DNA from: Sulfuricurvum sp. 17-40-25
GTDB lineage: Bacteria > Campylobacterota > Campylobacteria > Campylobacterales > Sulfurimonadaceae
Length of the DNA: 38,138 bases
Direction of reading: 5' to 3'
Assembly (NCBI GenBank): GCA_002282015.1
Contig: NCIJ01000011.1
Location: forward strand, 1-38,138
In this document: piece by piece, positions 26,933 through 36,090 of the stretch
How positions within the stretch are numbered: the stretch's first letter is position 1
Layout of the letters: each line of letters begins with the position of its first letter
The notes under the pieces: generated by a model
What the model was told of the DNA's origin: nothing
Seen by the model: the letters and a program-made list of their open reading frames with translations, nothing else
Database searches by the model: none
Made by a program: the position numbers and the translations under genes

Positions 26933-28183
26933 TTATTTTCCTTTCGCTTTTTTTGCTTCAGCCATCGTTACAAATGGAAGAGCAATAAACAAGATCAAGA
27001 AAGTCAGTGACGCACCAAATCCTACCCATGCATTTGGACCCGTTGGCGGTAATTTACCAAACAATGTTAATACCATTAAGTCCGCAATCATCAACCAAAA
27101 CCAAATACCAAAGTATGGACGTTGGTTTGCCGGTTTTACCGTTGGAGAGCGATCCAACCATGGCATTACCAAGAAAATAGCATTCGCAAAACCAAACGCC
27201 AAAAGACCTAAATCTTTACCTGACAAAGGACCTACCGGGAAGAACCAACCGCGCAGTACTTCATAACTCCATAGGAAATACCACTCAGGGTAGATATGTG
27301 CCGGAGTTTTAAGACCGTCTGCTTTGTCAAAATTGATCGGATCCATTGCAAAACCGTAATGGAAAAATACCAAATAAAAGAAAAAGACTAAAAAGACACC
27401 CAAGACAAAGAAGTCTTTAGCCAAAAATACCGGCCAGAAAGGGACAACTTTAGATTCTTTATGTTTTCCTGCCATGTACTTTTCTGCTTCTTTATCAAAA
27501 TCAAAAAACTCGCCGTCTACGTTGTTAACGTGAGGAAAACGAAGCGCATAGAAGTGAAGCACAATCGCACCGATGATTCCCAACGGGATCAAAAGTACGT
27601 GAAGCATAAAGAAACGGGTCAGCGTAGAGTCTGCAACATAGAAGTTACCACGAATCCATACCACTAAATCACCGCCGATAAGAGGAATACCACCAAAGAT
27701 CTCAGTAATAACATACGCTGCCCAGTAGCTCATCTGCCCCCATGGAAGCATGTAGCCACTAAATCCTTCTGCCGAAAACAGCATAAAGAGGATCATACCG
27801 CTGATCCAGATCATCTCACGCCCTTTTTTGTAAGAGCCGTAATAGATACCCGTAAACATATGGATGTAAATGATCAAAAAGATGACCGAAGCACCCACTG
27901 CGTGTATATGTCTAAAGAGCCAGCCGTAGCCTACTTCTTGCATGATCGTGTAGTTAACACTGTCGAACGCCATATTGACATCCGGCTTGTAATACATCAA
28001 CAGGAAAATTCCTGAAACAAGCAATATTGCGAACATAACACTCAGTAAGACACCCATCGCCCATAAAAAGTTAATATTTTTAGGAATCCAATATTCTGTC
28101 ATCATCACTTTTGCAAACTTGACAACACCCAGTCGTTGATCGAACCATTCGAGAACCGAGTCTGCTTGTTTAAATTCTGCCAT
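26933..28183 (-). CDS. petB: Cytochrome b subunit of the bc1 complex
   Basis: A 416-residue membrane subunit with both the b and the C-terminal part in one chain. Haem-ligand histidines are in RHIHAVGASVIF near residue 91 and, on helix D, FFMLHVLLIPLG and IVLHFYALRFPH near residues 195-220. The quinol-site motif PEWY is in IYPEWYFLWSYEVLRG. About eight transmembrane segments are visible. It transfers electrons from quinol to cytochrome c and moves protons. The gene sits between petA (10 bp) and petC (no gap). Confidence 0.95.
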   Translation of the reverse strand: MAEFKQADSVLEWFDQRLGVVKFAKVMMTEYWIPKNINFLWAMGVLLSVMFAILLVSGIFLLMYYKPDVNMAFDSVNYTIMQEVGYGWLFRHIHAVGASVIFLIIYIHMFTGIYYGSYKKGREMIWISGMILFMLFSAEGFSGYMLPWGQMSYWAAYVITEIFGGIPLIGGDLVVWIRGNFYVADSTLTRFFMLHVLLIPLGIIGAIVLHFYALRFPHVNNVDGEFFDFDKEAEKYMAGKHKESKVVPFWPVFLAKDFFVLGVFLVFFFYLVFFHYGFAMDPINFDKADGLKTPAHIYPEWYFLWSYEVLRGWFFPVGPLSGKDLGLLAFGFANAIFLVMPWLDRSPTVKPANQRPYFGIWFWLMIADLMVLTLFGKLPPTGPNAWVGFGASLTFLILFIALPFVTMAEAKKAKGK

Positions 28184-28193
28184 AATCTACCCC

Positions 28194-28694
28194 TTACGCT
28201 TTCGCCATCATTGCTTTGTACTCTGGGCCTTCTTCACCCAATACAAGCGTTACACCATCAAGTTTAAACGGAGGAATGTCCAATGGACGAGGAGGAGGAC
28301 CAAATTTATTCACACCGGCCAATGTGAATTCACCGCCGTGACAGGCGCATTTAAAATCTTTTTTCTCGTTTTGGTATGCAGGAATACACCCCAAATGGGT
28401 ACACAATCCAATCATAACAGAAAAATAATCTTCCCCAATCTTGACGCTTCTCCCGTCAGTGGGTTTCATATCAGCGCTGTATTTTAGGAGAAAAATAGGC
28501 TTACCCCGCCAAACTACGATTTCGAGTTTATTGGCTTCTAATCCTGATACGTCAACGGTTGTAAATCCAGCTGACATAACGCTAGGAAGGGGATCCCATG
28601 TTTTTTTCATTGCTAATAGCGATGCAACTCCCCCAACTGCGGCGACAGCCCCAAAGGCTTTACCGACGAACCCTCTTCTGCTTTCATTTATCAT
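28194..28694 (-). CDS. petA: Rieske iron-sulfur subunit of the bc1 complex
   Basis: A 166-residue [2Fe-2S] protein. The cluster ligands are in CTHLGC near residue 98 and CACHGGEF near residue 117; GPPPRPL follows as usual. The N-terminus carries a twin-arginine motif (ESRRGFVGKAFG) and a hydrophobic stretch, fitting Tat-dependent insertion of a folded protein. First gene of petABC, behind a Crp/Fnr-type promoter. Confidence 0.96.
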   Translation of the reverse strand: MINESRRGFVGKAFGAVAAVGGVASLLAMKKTWDPLPSVMSAGFTTVDVSGLEANKLEIVVWRGKPIFLLKYSADMKPTDGRSVKIGEDYFSVMIGLCTHLGCIPAYQNEKKDFKCACHGGEFTLAGVNKFGPPPRPLDIPPFKLDGVTLVLGEEGPEYKAMMAKA

Positions 28695-28726
28695 ACTGTC
28701 TCTCTTTTTTAAGTATAGAATATAAT

Positions 28727-28732
28727 ACTATA
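28727..28732 (-). promoter_or_regulatory. -10 box of the pet operon
   Basis: TATAGT on the minus strand, 33 bp before the petA ATG. Its centre is exactly 32 bp downstream of the centre of the Fnr-like dyad at 28755-28768, matching the moaA promoter. Confidence 0.5.
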
Positions 28733-28754
28733 TCATAAGAAAAAAACGTTTAAC

Positions 28755-28768
28755 TTGACCTAAATCAA
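28755..28768 (-). promoter_or_regulatory. Crp/Fnr-type binding site upstream of petA
   Basis: The + strand reads TTGACCTAAATCAA, that is TTGAC-N4-ATCAA, one mismatch from the Fnr consensus. It lies in the divergent gap between petA and the response regulator, so it could also affect the latter, about 260 bp away. Geometry favours petA, class II position. Confidence 0.55.
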
Positions 28769-29029
28769 AGGATTTTTTAGTTAATTCTTTCATTTTAGTA
28801 TTCGATTGTGACATTAGGTCTTTCACCACTCTAATTAGTAATTTCACTGCCTTCTTGACGTATTTAAAGTTTATTTATTTTATTTTGTTAATCTTGTCTT
28901 AATTTAAATTCAGGATTAATAATACTCATAGCTATTTTTTTTAGAAATTTGTACTATTAAAGATTTCACACCTAGGATTTAACGTGCTTACCACCAAAGC
29001 CAAACAAAGTAGTTGTATTCAATACCCTC
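28769..29029 (+). other. Non-coding part of the petA / response regulator divergent gap
   Basis: The full gap (28695-29029) is 335 bp. Apart from the pet promoter at its left end, this AT-rich stretch shows no gene, no tRNA and no strong hairpin. It should hold the promoter of the response regulator gene, but several weak -10-like hexamers make the choice unclear. Confidence 0.4.
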
Positions 29030-30493
29030 ATGACAGTGAACAATGCTATGGCCACTAAAAAATTAAGTATCTTAATAGTAGATGATCTTCCATCCAATAT
29101 TCATCTTCTTGCTGAAATATTTAGCAAGAACTATGATATTTTTATTGCAACTAATGGTCCTACAGCATTAGAAATAGCGCATCAAACCCCTAAACCTGAT
29201 ATTATTTTACTGGATATTATGATGCCGGAAATGAGTGGGTACCAGGTGCTTCAAAAACTAAAAGCTGACCCTGTAACCGCACTGATTCCCGTCTTGTTTA
29301 TCTCTGCCATTGAAACGCAAGAGTCCCAAGAATACGGCTTTTCCCTGGGAGCAGTTGATTATATAATCAAACCGTTTAATCCTAATCTCGTACGAGCCCG
29401 CGTTGAAGCACACTTGAGAATCAACCATCTGTATGTGGATATTTTAAGAGAAAATAGTATTTTGACCGGAAAAATAGCCCAGTTAGAATCTGAGGAATCT
29501 AATGACAAAAGCTCGTTATTCCAGGAGCTTTTCTCCCATACACACGATGGGGTAGCTTTAACGGATATGCGGGGAACTATTCAAGCGGTCAATAACGCAT
29601 TTACAGAAATAACAGGCTACAGTATTGATGAAGTATATGAGCAAAATTTTAATCTATTAAAATCTAATCTACATGATGACCTCTTTTATGAGGCTATGTG
29701 GCAGGAGCTTTTGCAAAGAGACCTTTGGAGCTCAGAAATATACAGCAAAAGGAAAAATGGGGAAGTCTATCAATCACTTCTAAGTGTTAGCACCATTAAA
29801 AATAAACAGGGTGATGTCATCTATTATCTTGCAGTCTTTTGTGATATCAGTCATTTAAAACAAGCTAAAGACCAACTAAAAGAGCTTACTTTTTACGACA
29901 AGCTCACCTCTCTACCAAATAGAACGCTTTTTATTGAAAGGCTCTCTCAGCTGATCCAAACACTAAAATCCCTCAATCAATATGCCGGGGCACTGACGCT
30001 TGATATTGATAACTTTCGTGAAATAAATGTTTTGAAAGACATCACAGTTGGCGACAGTATCATTACTGCCATTGCCAAGAAACTGACAGCTATTACAGCA
30101 AAAGATGCCATTATCTCCCATCTAAACGCTGATTTGTTTGCCGTGGTATTTACAAAGTTTTTTGACAGCGCCGAAGATGCGGCAAGCCATGCTATGCAAA
30201 AAGCCAACGAAATAGAAACCAGTATCAAACAACTCTCTTATGAATTTGATCATGACCTTTTTAAACTTCAGCCAAGTATCGGTGTGACCATTATTCCCGG
30301 AATCAAAAAAGATCTAAGTGCTTCAGACATTATTCGAGAACTTGAATCCGCGCGAATGGAATCCAAAAAGAGTGAAAGCAACAAGATTTCTCTTTTTAAT
30401 GAATCAATAGGAAGTGCACTTAAAGACAGACTCGAACTGGAGCATGAACTGCTTACAGCCATAAAAGAAGAGAACTTTGAACTCTTTATATAA
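29030..30493 (+). CDS. Response regulator with PAS and degenerate GGDEF domains; EAL part cut off by a stop
   Basis: A 487-residue protein. Residues 10-130 are a receiver domain with acidic pair Asp18-Asp19, phospho-acceptor Asp62 (ILLDIMMPE) and Lys114 (YIIKPF). Residues 165-280 are a PAS domain, residues 285-455 a GGDEF domain (FYDKLTSLPNRTLF). The catalytic motif is NADLF (366-370) in place of GGDEF, so cyclase activity is unlikely. The chain stops at TAA 30491-30493 just as an EAL domain begins; the same frame then continues as EAL. ATG 29030 or 29048 could be the start; neither has a good ribosome binding site. Confidence 0.85.
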   Translation: MTVNNAMATKKLSILIVDDLPSNIHLLAEIFSKNYDIFIATNGPTALEIAHQTPKPDIILLDIMMPEMSGYQVLQKLKADPVTALIPVLFISAIETQESQEYGFSLGAVDYIIKPFNPNLVRARVEAHLRINHLYVDILRENSILTGKIAQLESEESNDKSSLFQELFSHTHDGVALTDMRGTIQAVNNAFTEITGYSIDEVYEQNFNLLKSNLHDDLFYEAMWQELLQRDLWSSEIYSKRKNGEVYQSLLSVSTIKNKQGDVIYYLAVFCDISHLKQAKDQLKELTFYDKLTSLPNRTLFIERLSQLIQTLKSLNQYAGALTLDIDNFREINVLKDITVGDSIITAIAKKLTAITAKDAIISHLNADLFAVVFTKFFDSAEDAASHAMQKANEIETSIKQLSYEFDHDLFKLQPSIGVTIIPGIKKDLSASDIIRELESARMESKKSESNKISLFNESIGSALKDRLELEHELLTAIKEENFELFI

Positions 30494-31183
30494 ACTCAAT
30501 TTTCCAAAGACCTATGTATAACAGGATTGGAAGTTCTCATTCGCTGGAAGCATGCGACCAAAGGGTACATCTCTCCATTTACATTTATCCCCCTAGCAGA
30601 AAAAAACGGCATGATTTTAGAAATAGATAAATGGGTCATGAAAGAAAGTTTTATCCTCTTTGAAAAATTCCAGGCCAAAGGTTTGGAATACCCCATCTCA
30701 TTTAATATCAGTTCACAACAGTTTCAACGCAAAGAGTTTGTTGAGGACATGCGAAATCTTACACAGCATTATGACTATAAAGCCGGCCATCTTATTCTTG
30801 AGATAACCGAGTACACCATGATCCAAGATATGGCTAATGTCACACAAGTGATGCAAGAACTTCATGATTTAGGATTTGCTTTTGCCATTGATGATTTTGG
30901 GACAGGATATTCCAACCTGCACTGCATGCAAGACTTGCCAATTTACGAGCTCAAAATCGATAAGACCTTTATCGATAAGATTCCTGCCGATAACAATAGC
31001 ATGAATCTGGTACACGTCATGATGGATATGGGAAAACGCTTTGGATATCATGTGGTGGTTGAGGGAATCGAAACCCAAGAACAGGCAGATACTATTTATG
31101 AGATTAATCCTAATGCTGTCATTCAAGGATATCTATACTCAAAGCCAATTTCTCAAGATGAATGGTTTACGAAGTATTCATAA
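30494..31183 (+). pseudogene. EAL domain, detached from the upstream gene by an in-frame TAA
   Basis: The same reading frame as the upstream gene continues with an almost complete EAL (c-di-GMP phosphodiesterase) domain. Catalytic and metal-binding motifs are kept: EVLIRW for EAL, NISSQQF, LEITEYT, IDDFGTGYSNL, LKIDKTFI, VVVEGIETQEQAD and QGYLYSKPI. A TTG at 30527 could restart translation, but AGGA abuts it with no spacing, so efficient reinitiation is doubtful. The domain looks conserved, which suggests a recent mutation, readthrough, or a sequencing error. Confidence 0.7.
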
Positions 31184-31219
31184 AATTACTGGTTGATTTA
31201 CTTCGCTGTAGCATTAAAG

Positions 31220-31232
31220 TTACCTAAGGTAA
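31220..31232. promoter_or_regulatory. Perfect palindrome upstream of the FAD oxidoreductase gene
   Basis: TTACCT-A-AGGTAA, 6-bp arms around one base. It ends 71 bp before a TATAAT (31304-31309), a possible upstream operator. No known regulator was matched. Confidence 0.3.
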
Positions 31233-31303
31233 TCAATTATATAAATCACAAATAAGGATTATTATTTAGACAAATTTTTAGAAGAACTTATTCAAAAATA
31301 CTA

Positions 31304-31309
31304 TATAAT
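31304..31309 (+). promoter_or_regulatory. -10 box of the FAD oxidoreductase gene
   Basis: TATAAT 29 bp before the ATG; no good -35 hexamer. AAGGA precedes the ATG at the normal distance. Confidence 0.55.
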
Positions 31310-31338
31310 GCCGATTACATAATTACTGAAGGAAAACA

Positions 31339-32355
31339 ATGATTCACGAGAATGGAAAAGTAGTAGAGATTGCAATTATTGGAGCAGGTCCTGGCGGTAT
31401 GGCATGTGCTATCGAAGCAAAACTGGCTGGCATCGAAAACATTGTTGTTATTGACAAAGCACCTCATCACAATGATATGATCCACAAGTTTTACAAAAAA
31501 GGTAAGCGTGTTGATAAAGACTGGATGGGAATCAAGTTTGAATTCACAGGTAATGTAACGTTTGAAGAATGTTCTAAAGAAGAGTATATCCAGCAAATGG
31601 ATGACAAACTAAGAGCTGCGGGTGTACTTGACACATTTGAGTACAACCATGAGATCATGAGAGTTGAAAAAGGTGAAGACGGTCTTTTTTCAATTGTTTA
31701 TGGACAAGCTAATGTATCTGAAAGCATTGAAACCATCAAAGCTAAAAACATTATTCTTTCAGTAGGCCGTATGGGTAAACCAAACAGACCAAAATATCCA
31801 TTTCCAAAAGAGATGAAAGACAGATTGAACTTCAACCTCAGCAAAGTACAAAATGGTGAAAGAGTCATGATCGTCGGCGGTGGTGACACAGCTGGTGAAT
31901 ACGCGTATGGTTTGGTAGAGCTAGAAGATATGGAAGATTGTGTTGTAACACTCAACTACCGACAAGCTGAGATCAAACGAATGAATCCTACGAATACGCA
32001 AATGTGTACTAAGTATTTGGATAACGGCAAGATCCTTAACAAGATGGGTGTTGATATCGAGAGTGTTGAGCCATCACCTGCTGGAAAGATCAAAGTAAAC
32101 TTTACAGATGGTTCTACTGCAGAATACGACAGAGCTGTTTATGCACTTGGCGGAACTACTCCAAAAGATCTCCTTGTAAATTCTGGCGTTAAAACAGGCG
32201 AATGGGATGTACCAGTATTCAACCCAGAGACAATGGAAACAAATGTTGAAGGTCTTTATACTATCGGTGATGTTGTAACCGATCAAGGTAGTATTGCTCT
32301 TGCGTTCAATCATGCAAGTTTCGCAGTAAAAGATATCGCTTCAAAAATCAAGTAA
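31339..32355 (+). CDS. FAD-dependent pyridine nucleotide oxidoreductase, TrxB/YpdA-like
   Basis: A 338-residue flavoprotein. The FAD motif is IIGAGPGGMACAIEAKLAG near residue 13, the NAD(P)H motif is MIVGGGDTAGEYAYG near residue 177, and the C-terminal FAD motif is GLYTIGDV near residue 308. Thioredoxin reductases have a CxxC in the NADPH domain; none is present here, so it is not a classic TrxB. YpdA-type bacillithiol reductases and ferredoxin-NADP reductases share this layout. Six of its first ten arginines are AGA, a usage richer than in most neighbours. It stands alone with its own promoter and terminator. Confidence 0.85.
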   Translation: MIHENGKVVEIAIIGAGPGGMACAIEAKLAGIENIVVIDKAPHHNDMIHKFYKKGKRVDKDWMGIKFEFTGNVTFEECSKEEYIQQMDDKLRAAGVLDTFEYNHEIMRVEKGEDGLFSIVYGQANVSESIETIKAKNIILSVGRMGKPNRPKYPFPKEMKDRLNFNLSKVQNGERVMIVGGGDTAGEYAYGLVELEDMEDCVVTLNYRQAEIKRMNPTNTQMCTKYLDNGKILNKMGVDIESVEPSPAGKIKVNFTDGSTAEYDRAVYALGGTTPKDLLVNSGVKTGEWDVPVFNPETMETNVEGLYTIGDVVTDQGSIALAFNHASFAVKDIASKIK

Positions 32356-32368
32356 ATCTTTTAGTCGT

Positions 32369-32389
32369 AAAAGGGGGCTTTCCCCTTTT
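32369..32389 (+). terminator. Strong intrinsic terminator between the FAD oxidoreductase gene and mnmG
   Basis: An 8-bp stem (AAAAGGGG and CCCCTTTT) with loop GCTTT, 13 bp after the stop codon; CTTCT follows. Because the arm ends in A/T runs it may act in both directions for the convergent genes. Confidence 0.85.
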
Positions 32390-32425
32390 CTTCTATTACA
32401 AAAACTCTCTTTTATAATCTCTATT

Positions 32426-34300
32426 TTATTTTTTTCGTTGTGCCATTTTGATATAGATCTGTAAGATGTCTAATGCCGCAGGAGTCATTCCGCTGATTTG
32501 AGAAGCGGCTTGCAATGTCGGTGGATTGAATTTTCCTAATTTGTCTACGATCTCATTGGAAAGTCCCGATACAGAAGCAAAATCGAAATTTTCCGGAATA
32601 GCGATGTGCAACATCTTGGACATACGCTCAATATCGTCGCTTTGTTTCTCGACATAACGGGCGTATTTTGCTTCGATGAGAATCTGCTCTTGGATATACG
32701 GGTCTAGGTCTGCGAAGCTTGGAATGAGTTTGACTAATTTATCCAATTCAAAACTCTTACGAGAAACAAGCTGTGTAGCATTCAATTTATCGCTGATACG
32801 CTCTTCATCAATCGATTCTAAAAAGGCTAAAAACTCTTTATTAGGTGTATAAACCGTCTCTTCTAAAAGTGCCAACCCTTTATCGATTTGACGACGTTTG
32901 GTCTCGATTTGTTCCATCTGCTCATCGGTAATCAGACCTAATGCATGCCCATAACGTCCCAAACGCAAATCAGCGGTCTCTTCACGTAACAGTAAACGAT
33001 ACTCTGCACGTGAGGTAAACATACGATACGGCTCTTTGGTCCCCTTGGTCACCAAATCATCGATCAAAACTCCAATATACGCTTCATCACGGCGCAATAC
33101 GAGAGGCTCTTTCCCCTGCAACGACAATGCCGCATTTATACCCGCCATCATCCCCTGTGCTGCTGCTTCTTCGTATCCCGTTGTCCCGTTGATCTGTCCT
33201 GCGAGATACAGATGTTTAACTTTTTTAGTCTCTAGCGTATGACGCAGTTCCGTAGGATCCACATAATCGTACTCAATCGCATAGCCATAACGAACGATCT
33301 TCGCATTTTCCATACCATGAATCGAGTGGATCATTTGGCGCTGTACATCGGGTGGTAATGATGTACTCATACCATTGACGTAACACTCCGTATTTTCCGC
33401 TGTTTGCGGTTCGATAAAAAGGTGATGGCGGTCTTTATCCCGAAAACGGTTTACTTTATCTTCAATACTGGGGCAATAACGAGGACCTACTCCCTCTATC
33501 TGACCAGTAAACAAAGGAGCACGGTGAAAGTTTCCCTCGATGAGGGTATGAGTATCTTCATTAGTATAAGCGATGTAACACGGGAGCTGTTTTTTTTCAC
33601 GTGCGAATTTCACTCTGTCGGTACGAAAACTAAACGGATTGGGAATCTCATCTCCGCCTTGTATCTCCATCACCGAAAAATCTATCGAAGAGCTATCGAC
33701 GCGTGGGCATGTTCCTGTTTTAAGACGTCCTACATTGAGCCCTGCTTCACGCAGGGAGTCGGTCAGACCTTTTGCTGCAAACTCTCCAAAACGTCCTGCT
33801 TCTTGACGTGTTTCACCGATATGGATCATCCCGTTTAAGAAAGTACCCGTAGTGATGATCACACGGCGCGCTTTGTATTCATTGAACAAATCGGTACGTA
33901 CTCCGACAACTGTACCCTCTTCAAAAATAAGCGATTTAACCATCTCTTGGATCAGACTCAGATTGGGAGTAGTGAGAATTTTATTACGGGCAATAACACG
34001 ATAGCGGTCCATATCGATTTGCGCACGGCTGCCACGAACAGCAGGGCCTTTCGTAATATTTAGAATACGAAACTGGATACCTGCATCATCGGTGAGCAAT
34101 CCCATCTCTCCGCCAAGTGCGTCAAGCTCTCGAACCAAATGCCCTTTTGCCAAACCGCCAACGGCTGGATTACAACTTGTAGCACCGACTTGTTCGGCAA
34201 GAATAGAGATCATTAAGGTATTTTGTCCCATACGCGCACATGCAAGAGATGCCTCGATTCCTGCATGTCCACCACCGACTACGATAACGTCATAAGTCAT
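32426..34300 (-). CDS. mnmG: tRNA uridine-5-carboxymethylaminomethyl modification enzyme MnmG
   Basis: A 624-residue FAD enzyme that, with MnmE, modifies the wobble uridine of several tRNAs. The FAD site [19 protein letters not shown] is at the N-terminus, [17 protein letters not shown] near residue 43, [13 protein letters not shown] near 195, and [13 protein letters not shown] near 370 with [20 protein letters not shown] near 425. Full length. Confidence 0.97.
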   Translation of the reverse strand: MTYDVIVVGGGHAGIEASLACARMGQNTLMISILAEQVGATSCNPAVGGLAKGHLVRELDALGGEMGLLTDDAGIQFRILNITKGPAVRGSRAQIDMDRYRVIARNKILTTPNLSLIQEMVKSLIFEEGTVVGVRTDLFNEYKARRVIITTGTFLNGMIHIGETRQEAGRFGEFAAKGLTDSLREAGLNVGRLKTGTCPRVDSSSIDFSVMEIQGGDEIPNPFSFRTDRVKFAREKKQLPCYIAYTNEDTHTLIEGNFHRAPLFTGQIEGVGPRYCPSIEDKVNRFRDKDRHHLFIEPQTAENTECYVNGMSTSLPPDVQRQMIHSIHGMENAKIVRYGYAIEYDYVDPTELRHTLETKKVKHLYLAGQINGTTGYEEAAAQGMMAGINAALSLQGKEPLVLRRDEAYIGVLIDDLVTKGTKEPYRMFTSRAEYRLLLREETADLRLGRYGHALGLITDEQMEQIETKRRQIDKGLALLEETVYTPNKEFLAFLESIDEERISDKLNATQLVSRKSFELDKLVKLIPSFADLDPYIQEQILIEAKYARYVEKQSDDIERMSKMLHIAIPENFDFASVSGLSNEIVDKLGKFNPPTLQAASQISGMTPAALDILQIYIKMAQRKK

Positions 34301-34470
34301 GATTACTTCTTTAAAGGTAAATTATTAGTGTAATTATAACCTCCCTTGTTGAAACCTATAAAAAAGAAAAATAAAATTATCCTACAGTTAAGAAAACCTT
34401 TTCCTATCAATGTGAAACTTAAAGAAAAAAATCGCACAATGGCAAAAGTCGGACGTTAAGATGTGCACGT

Positions 34471-34476
34471 TATAAT
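34471..34476 (+). promoter_or_regulatory. -10 box of the Sel1-TrpD2-ribE cluster
   Basis: TATAAT 25 bp before the Sel1 gene ATG, in the 201-bp divergent gap with mnmG. The rest of the gap (34301-34470) is AT-rich and shows no gene or clear hairpin. Confidence 0.5.
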
Positions 34477-34501
34477 TTCCTAAAAACAGGTACAAACCAT
34501 T

Positions 34502-35185
34502 ATGATAAAAGACGCTTTCAGTGCATTTAACAGCAAAGATTATGCAACAGCCATCCCTCTTTTTCAAACACTAGCCGATCAAAACCACCCTACCGCTATC
34601 GCTTCGTTAGGATATATTTACCAAAACGGACTGGGGGTTACTATCGATTTTGACAAAGCACGTGATTACTATATCCGCGGAAGCGAACTCAATGAACCCA
34701 CGGCACTGTACAACCTTGGACTCATGTATACCGATGGAGTAAGCGTTCCTCATGATCAGTTCAAAGCCTATGAGCTCTTTATGCGCGCGGCCATCCTCGA
34801 ATTCCCACAAGGGCAATTTGAGACAGGCCATAGCTTGGAACGAGGTCTTGGATGCATGCAAAATTTTAGTGAAGCCGCATTTTGGTACGAAGAAGCCGCA
34901 AAACGCGGGCATGCAGGTGCCTTTAATAACCTCGGAGTCCTTTATAAAGAGGGTCATGGTGTACATCAAGACTACGCCAAAGCATTCATCTGCTTTTCTC
35001 GCGCCGCGGCACTGAATCTGCCTGAGTCTCAGTTCAATCTTGGTTTGCTTTACGATCAAGGTCTTGGATGCGAAGCTAATCATGACGAAGCACTCGAATG
35101 GTGTCGAAAAGCGGCCTATAACGGTCATGAAAAAGCAAAAATCATTATTCAAGGACTGCAAGAAGAGGGGAAAATTGTTTGGTAA
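34502..35185 (+). CDS. Sel1-repeat protein
   Basis: A 227-residue soluble protein without a signal peptide, built from about six Sel1-like repeats of roughly 36 residues (for example ALYNLGLMYTDGVSV, AFNNLGVLYKEGHGV and SQFNLGLLYDQGLGC). Such repeats form a helical scaffold for protein contacts. No enzyme domain is present. Its end overlaps the next gene by 7 bp. Exported Sel1 proteins of Helicobacter (Hcp family) carry paired cysteines in each repeat; these are not seen here. Confidence 0.9.
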   Translation: MIKDAFSAFNSKDYATAIPLFQTLADQNHPTAIASLGYIYQNGLGVTIDFDKARDYYIRGSELNEPTALYNLGLMYTDGVSVPHDQFKAYELFMRAAILEFPQGQFETGHSLERGLGCMQNFSEAAFWYEEAAKRGHAGAFNNLGVLYKEGHGVHQDYAKAFICFSRAAALNLPESQFNLGLLYDQGLGCEANHDEALEWCRKAAYNGHEKAKIIIQGLQEEGKIVW

Positions 35186-36090
35186 CCACCCATAACCCCA
35201 CCTTTACCGATGAACACATCCGTTTTTTAGGCTATATCCGCTGTGTCGGAACGGGACCTAAAGGAAATCGTCACCTCAGTTATGAAGAGATGCAAGACGC
35301 CTTCTTGCTCATAGTCCAACGTCGTGTTCCCGATGTTGCTATCAGTGCTTTTTTACTGGGTTGGCGTGTCCAAATCGAAAGCGATGAAGAACTCAGCGGT
35401 TGTGTAGACTGGCTAGCCCTGCAACAAACCTCTATAGTAAAAACAGGGATTGAAATCGGCTATCCTTTTGACGGAAAAGCGAAATTTTTCCCCATTATGC
35501 TCAAAGCTGCCGAACATCTCAGTGATTTAGAGGTTCATGCCGCTTTTGATCTTCCATTGGGACCAAAATACGGTCATACGCTTAATCAATTTAACCCTAT
35601 TGCCTCCAATGTCACCTTACACAATCGCCGTGACCTCATCAAAGGCCTCAGTGATTTAACCACGTTACGCAATGATATCGGGATTCGCACCGCATTCAAT
35701 ACCCTTGAAAAACTCAACTTTTTAGCTCCCAGGGCACTCATCGGGATGCATCATGCTCCCTATTTTGATCTGTATGCCTCTTTGTATGCCAAACACTATA
35801 AACGGCTCATCATCGTCCAAGGGCATGAGGGAACACCCGAAATTCTCAAAAAGACCAAATACAAAGTTGTCGAAAACGGGGAAATAACAACCCATCATAT
35901 CGATCCCGAAGAGTTTGGCATTCAGCCCATTAGCGCCAAAGAAGCGATGGATTTAGAGACAATGCAAACACTCATGGATAATCCCGATGAAAATCTCGCT
36001 AAAATGATACGACTTAATGCTGCCTTTTTAGGATGGGCATCAGGAAAATATGAGAGTATCGAAAAGGGGTTTGCGTGTTTACAGGACTGA
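35179..36090 (+). CDS. TrpD2-like protein (glycosyltransferase family 3 / phosphoribosyltransferase fold)
   Basis: A 303-residue protein beginning at a TTG that overlaps the Sel1 gene, with GAGGGG upstream. The N-terminal helices (HLSYEEMQDAFLLIVQRRVPDVAISAFLLGWRVQ) match the nucleoside phosphorylase/TrpD helical domain, and LIIVQGHEGTPEI matches the TrpD2/YbiB C-terminal part. The glycine-rich phosphoribosyl diphosphate motifs of anthranilate phosphoribosyltransferase are not evident, so a tryptophan-pathway role is unlikely. TrpD2 proteins of other bacteria bind nucleic acids. The overlap with ribE is 16 bp. Confidence 0.7.
   Translation: MVTTHNPTFTDEHIRFLGYIRCVGTGPKGNRHLSYEEMQDAFLLIVQRRVPDVAISAFLLGWRVQIESDEELSGCVDWLALQQTSIVKTGIEIGYPFDGKAKFFPIMLKAAEHLSDLEVHAAFDLPLGPKYGHTLNQFNPIASNVTLHNRRDLIKGLSDLTTLRNDIGIRTAFNTLEKLNFLAPRALIGMHHAPYFDLYASLYAKHYKRLIIVQGHEGTPEILKKTKYKVVENGEITTHHIDPEEFGIQPISAKEAMDLETMQTLMDNPDENLAKMIRLNAAFLGWASGKYESIEKGFACLQD

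Noticed and set aside
35179-36090. Anthranilate phosphoribosyltransferase (trpD)
   Set aside because: The glycine-rich PRPP-binding motifs of TrpD are not evident and no other trp genes are near; TrpD2-like is a better description.
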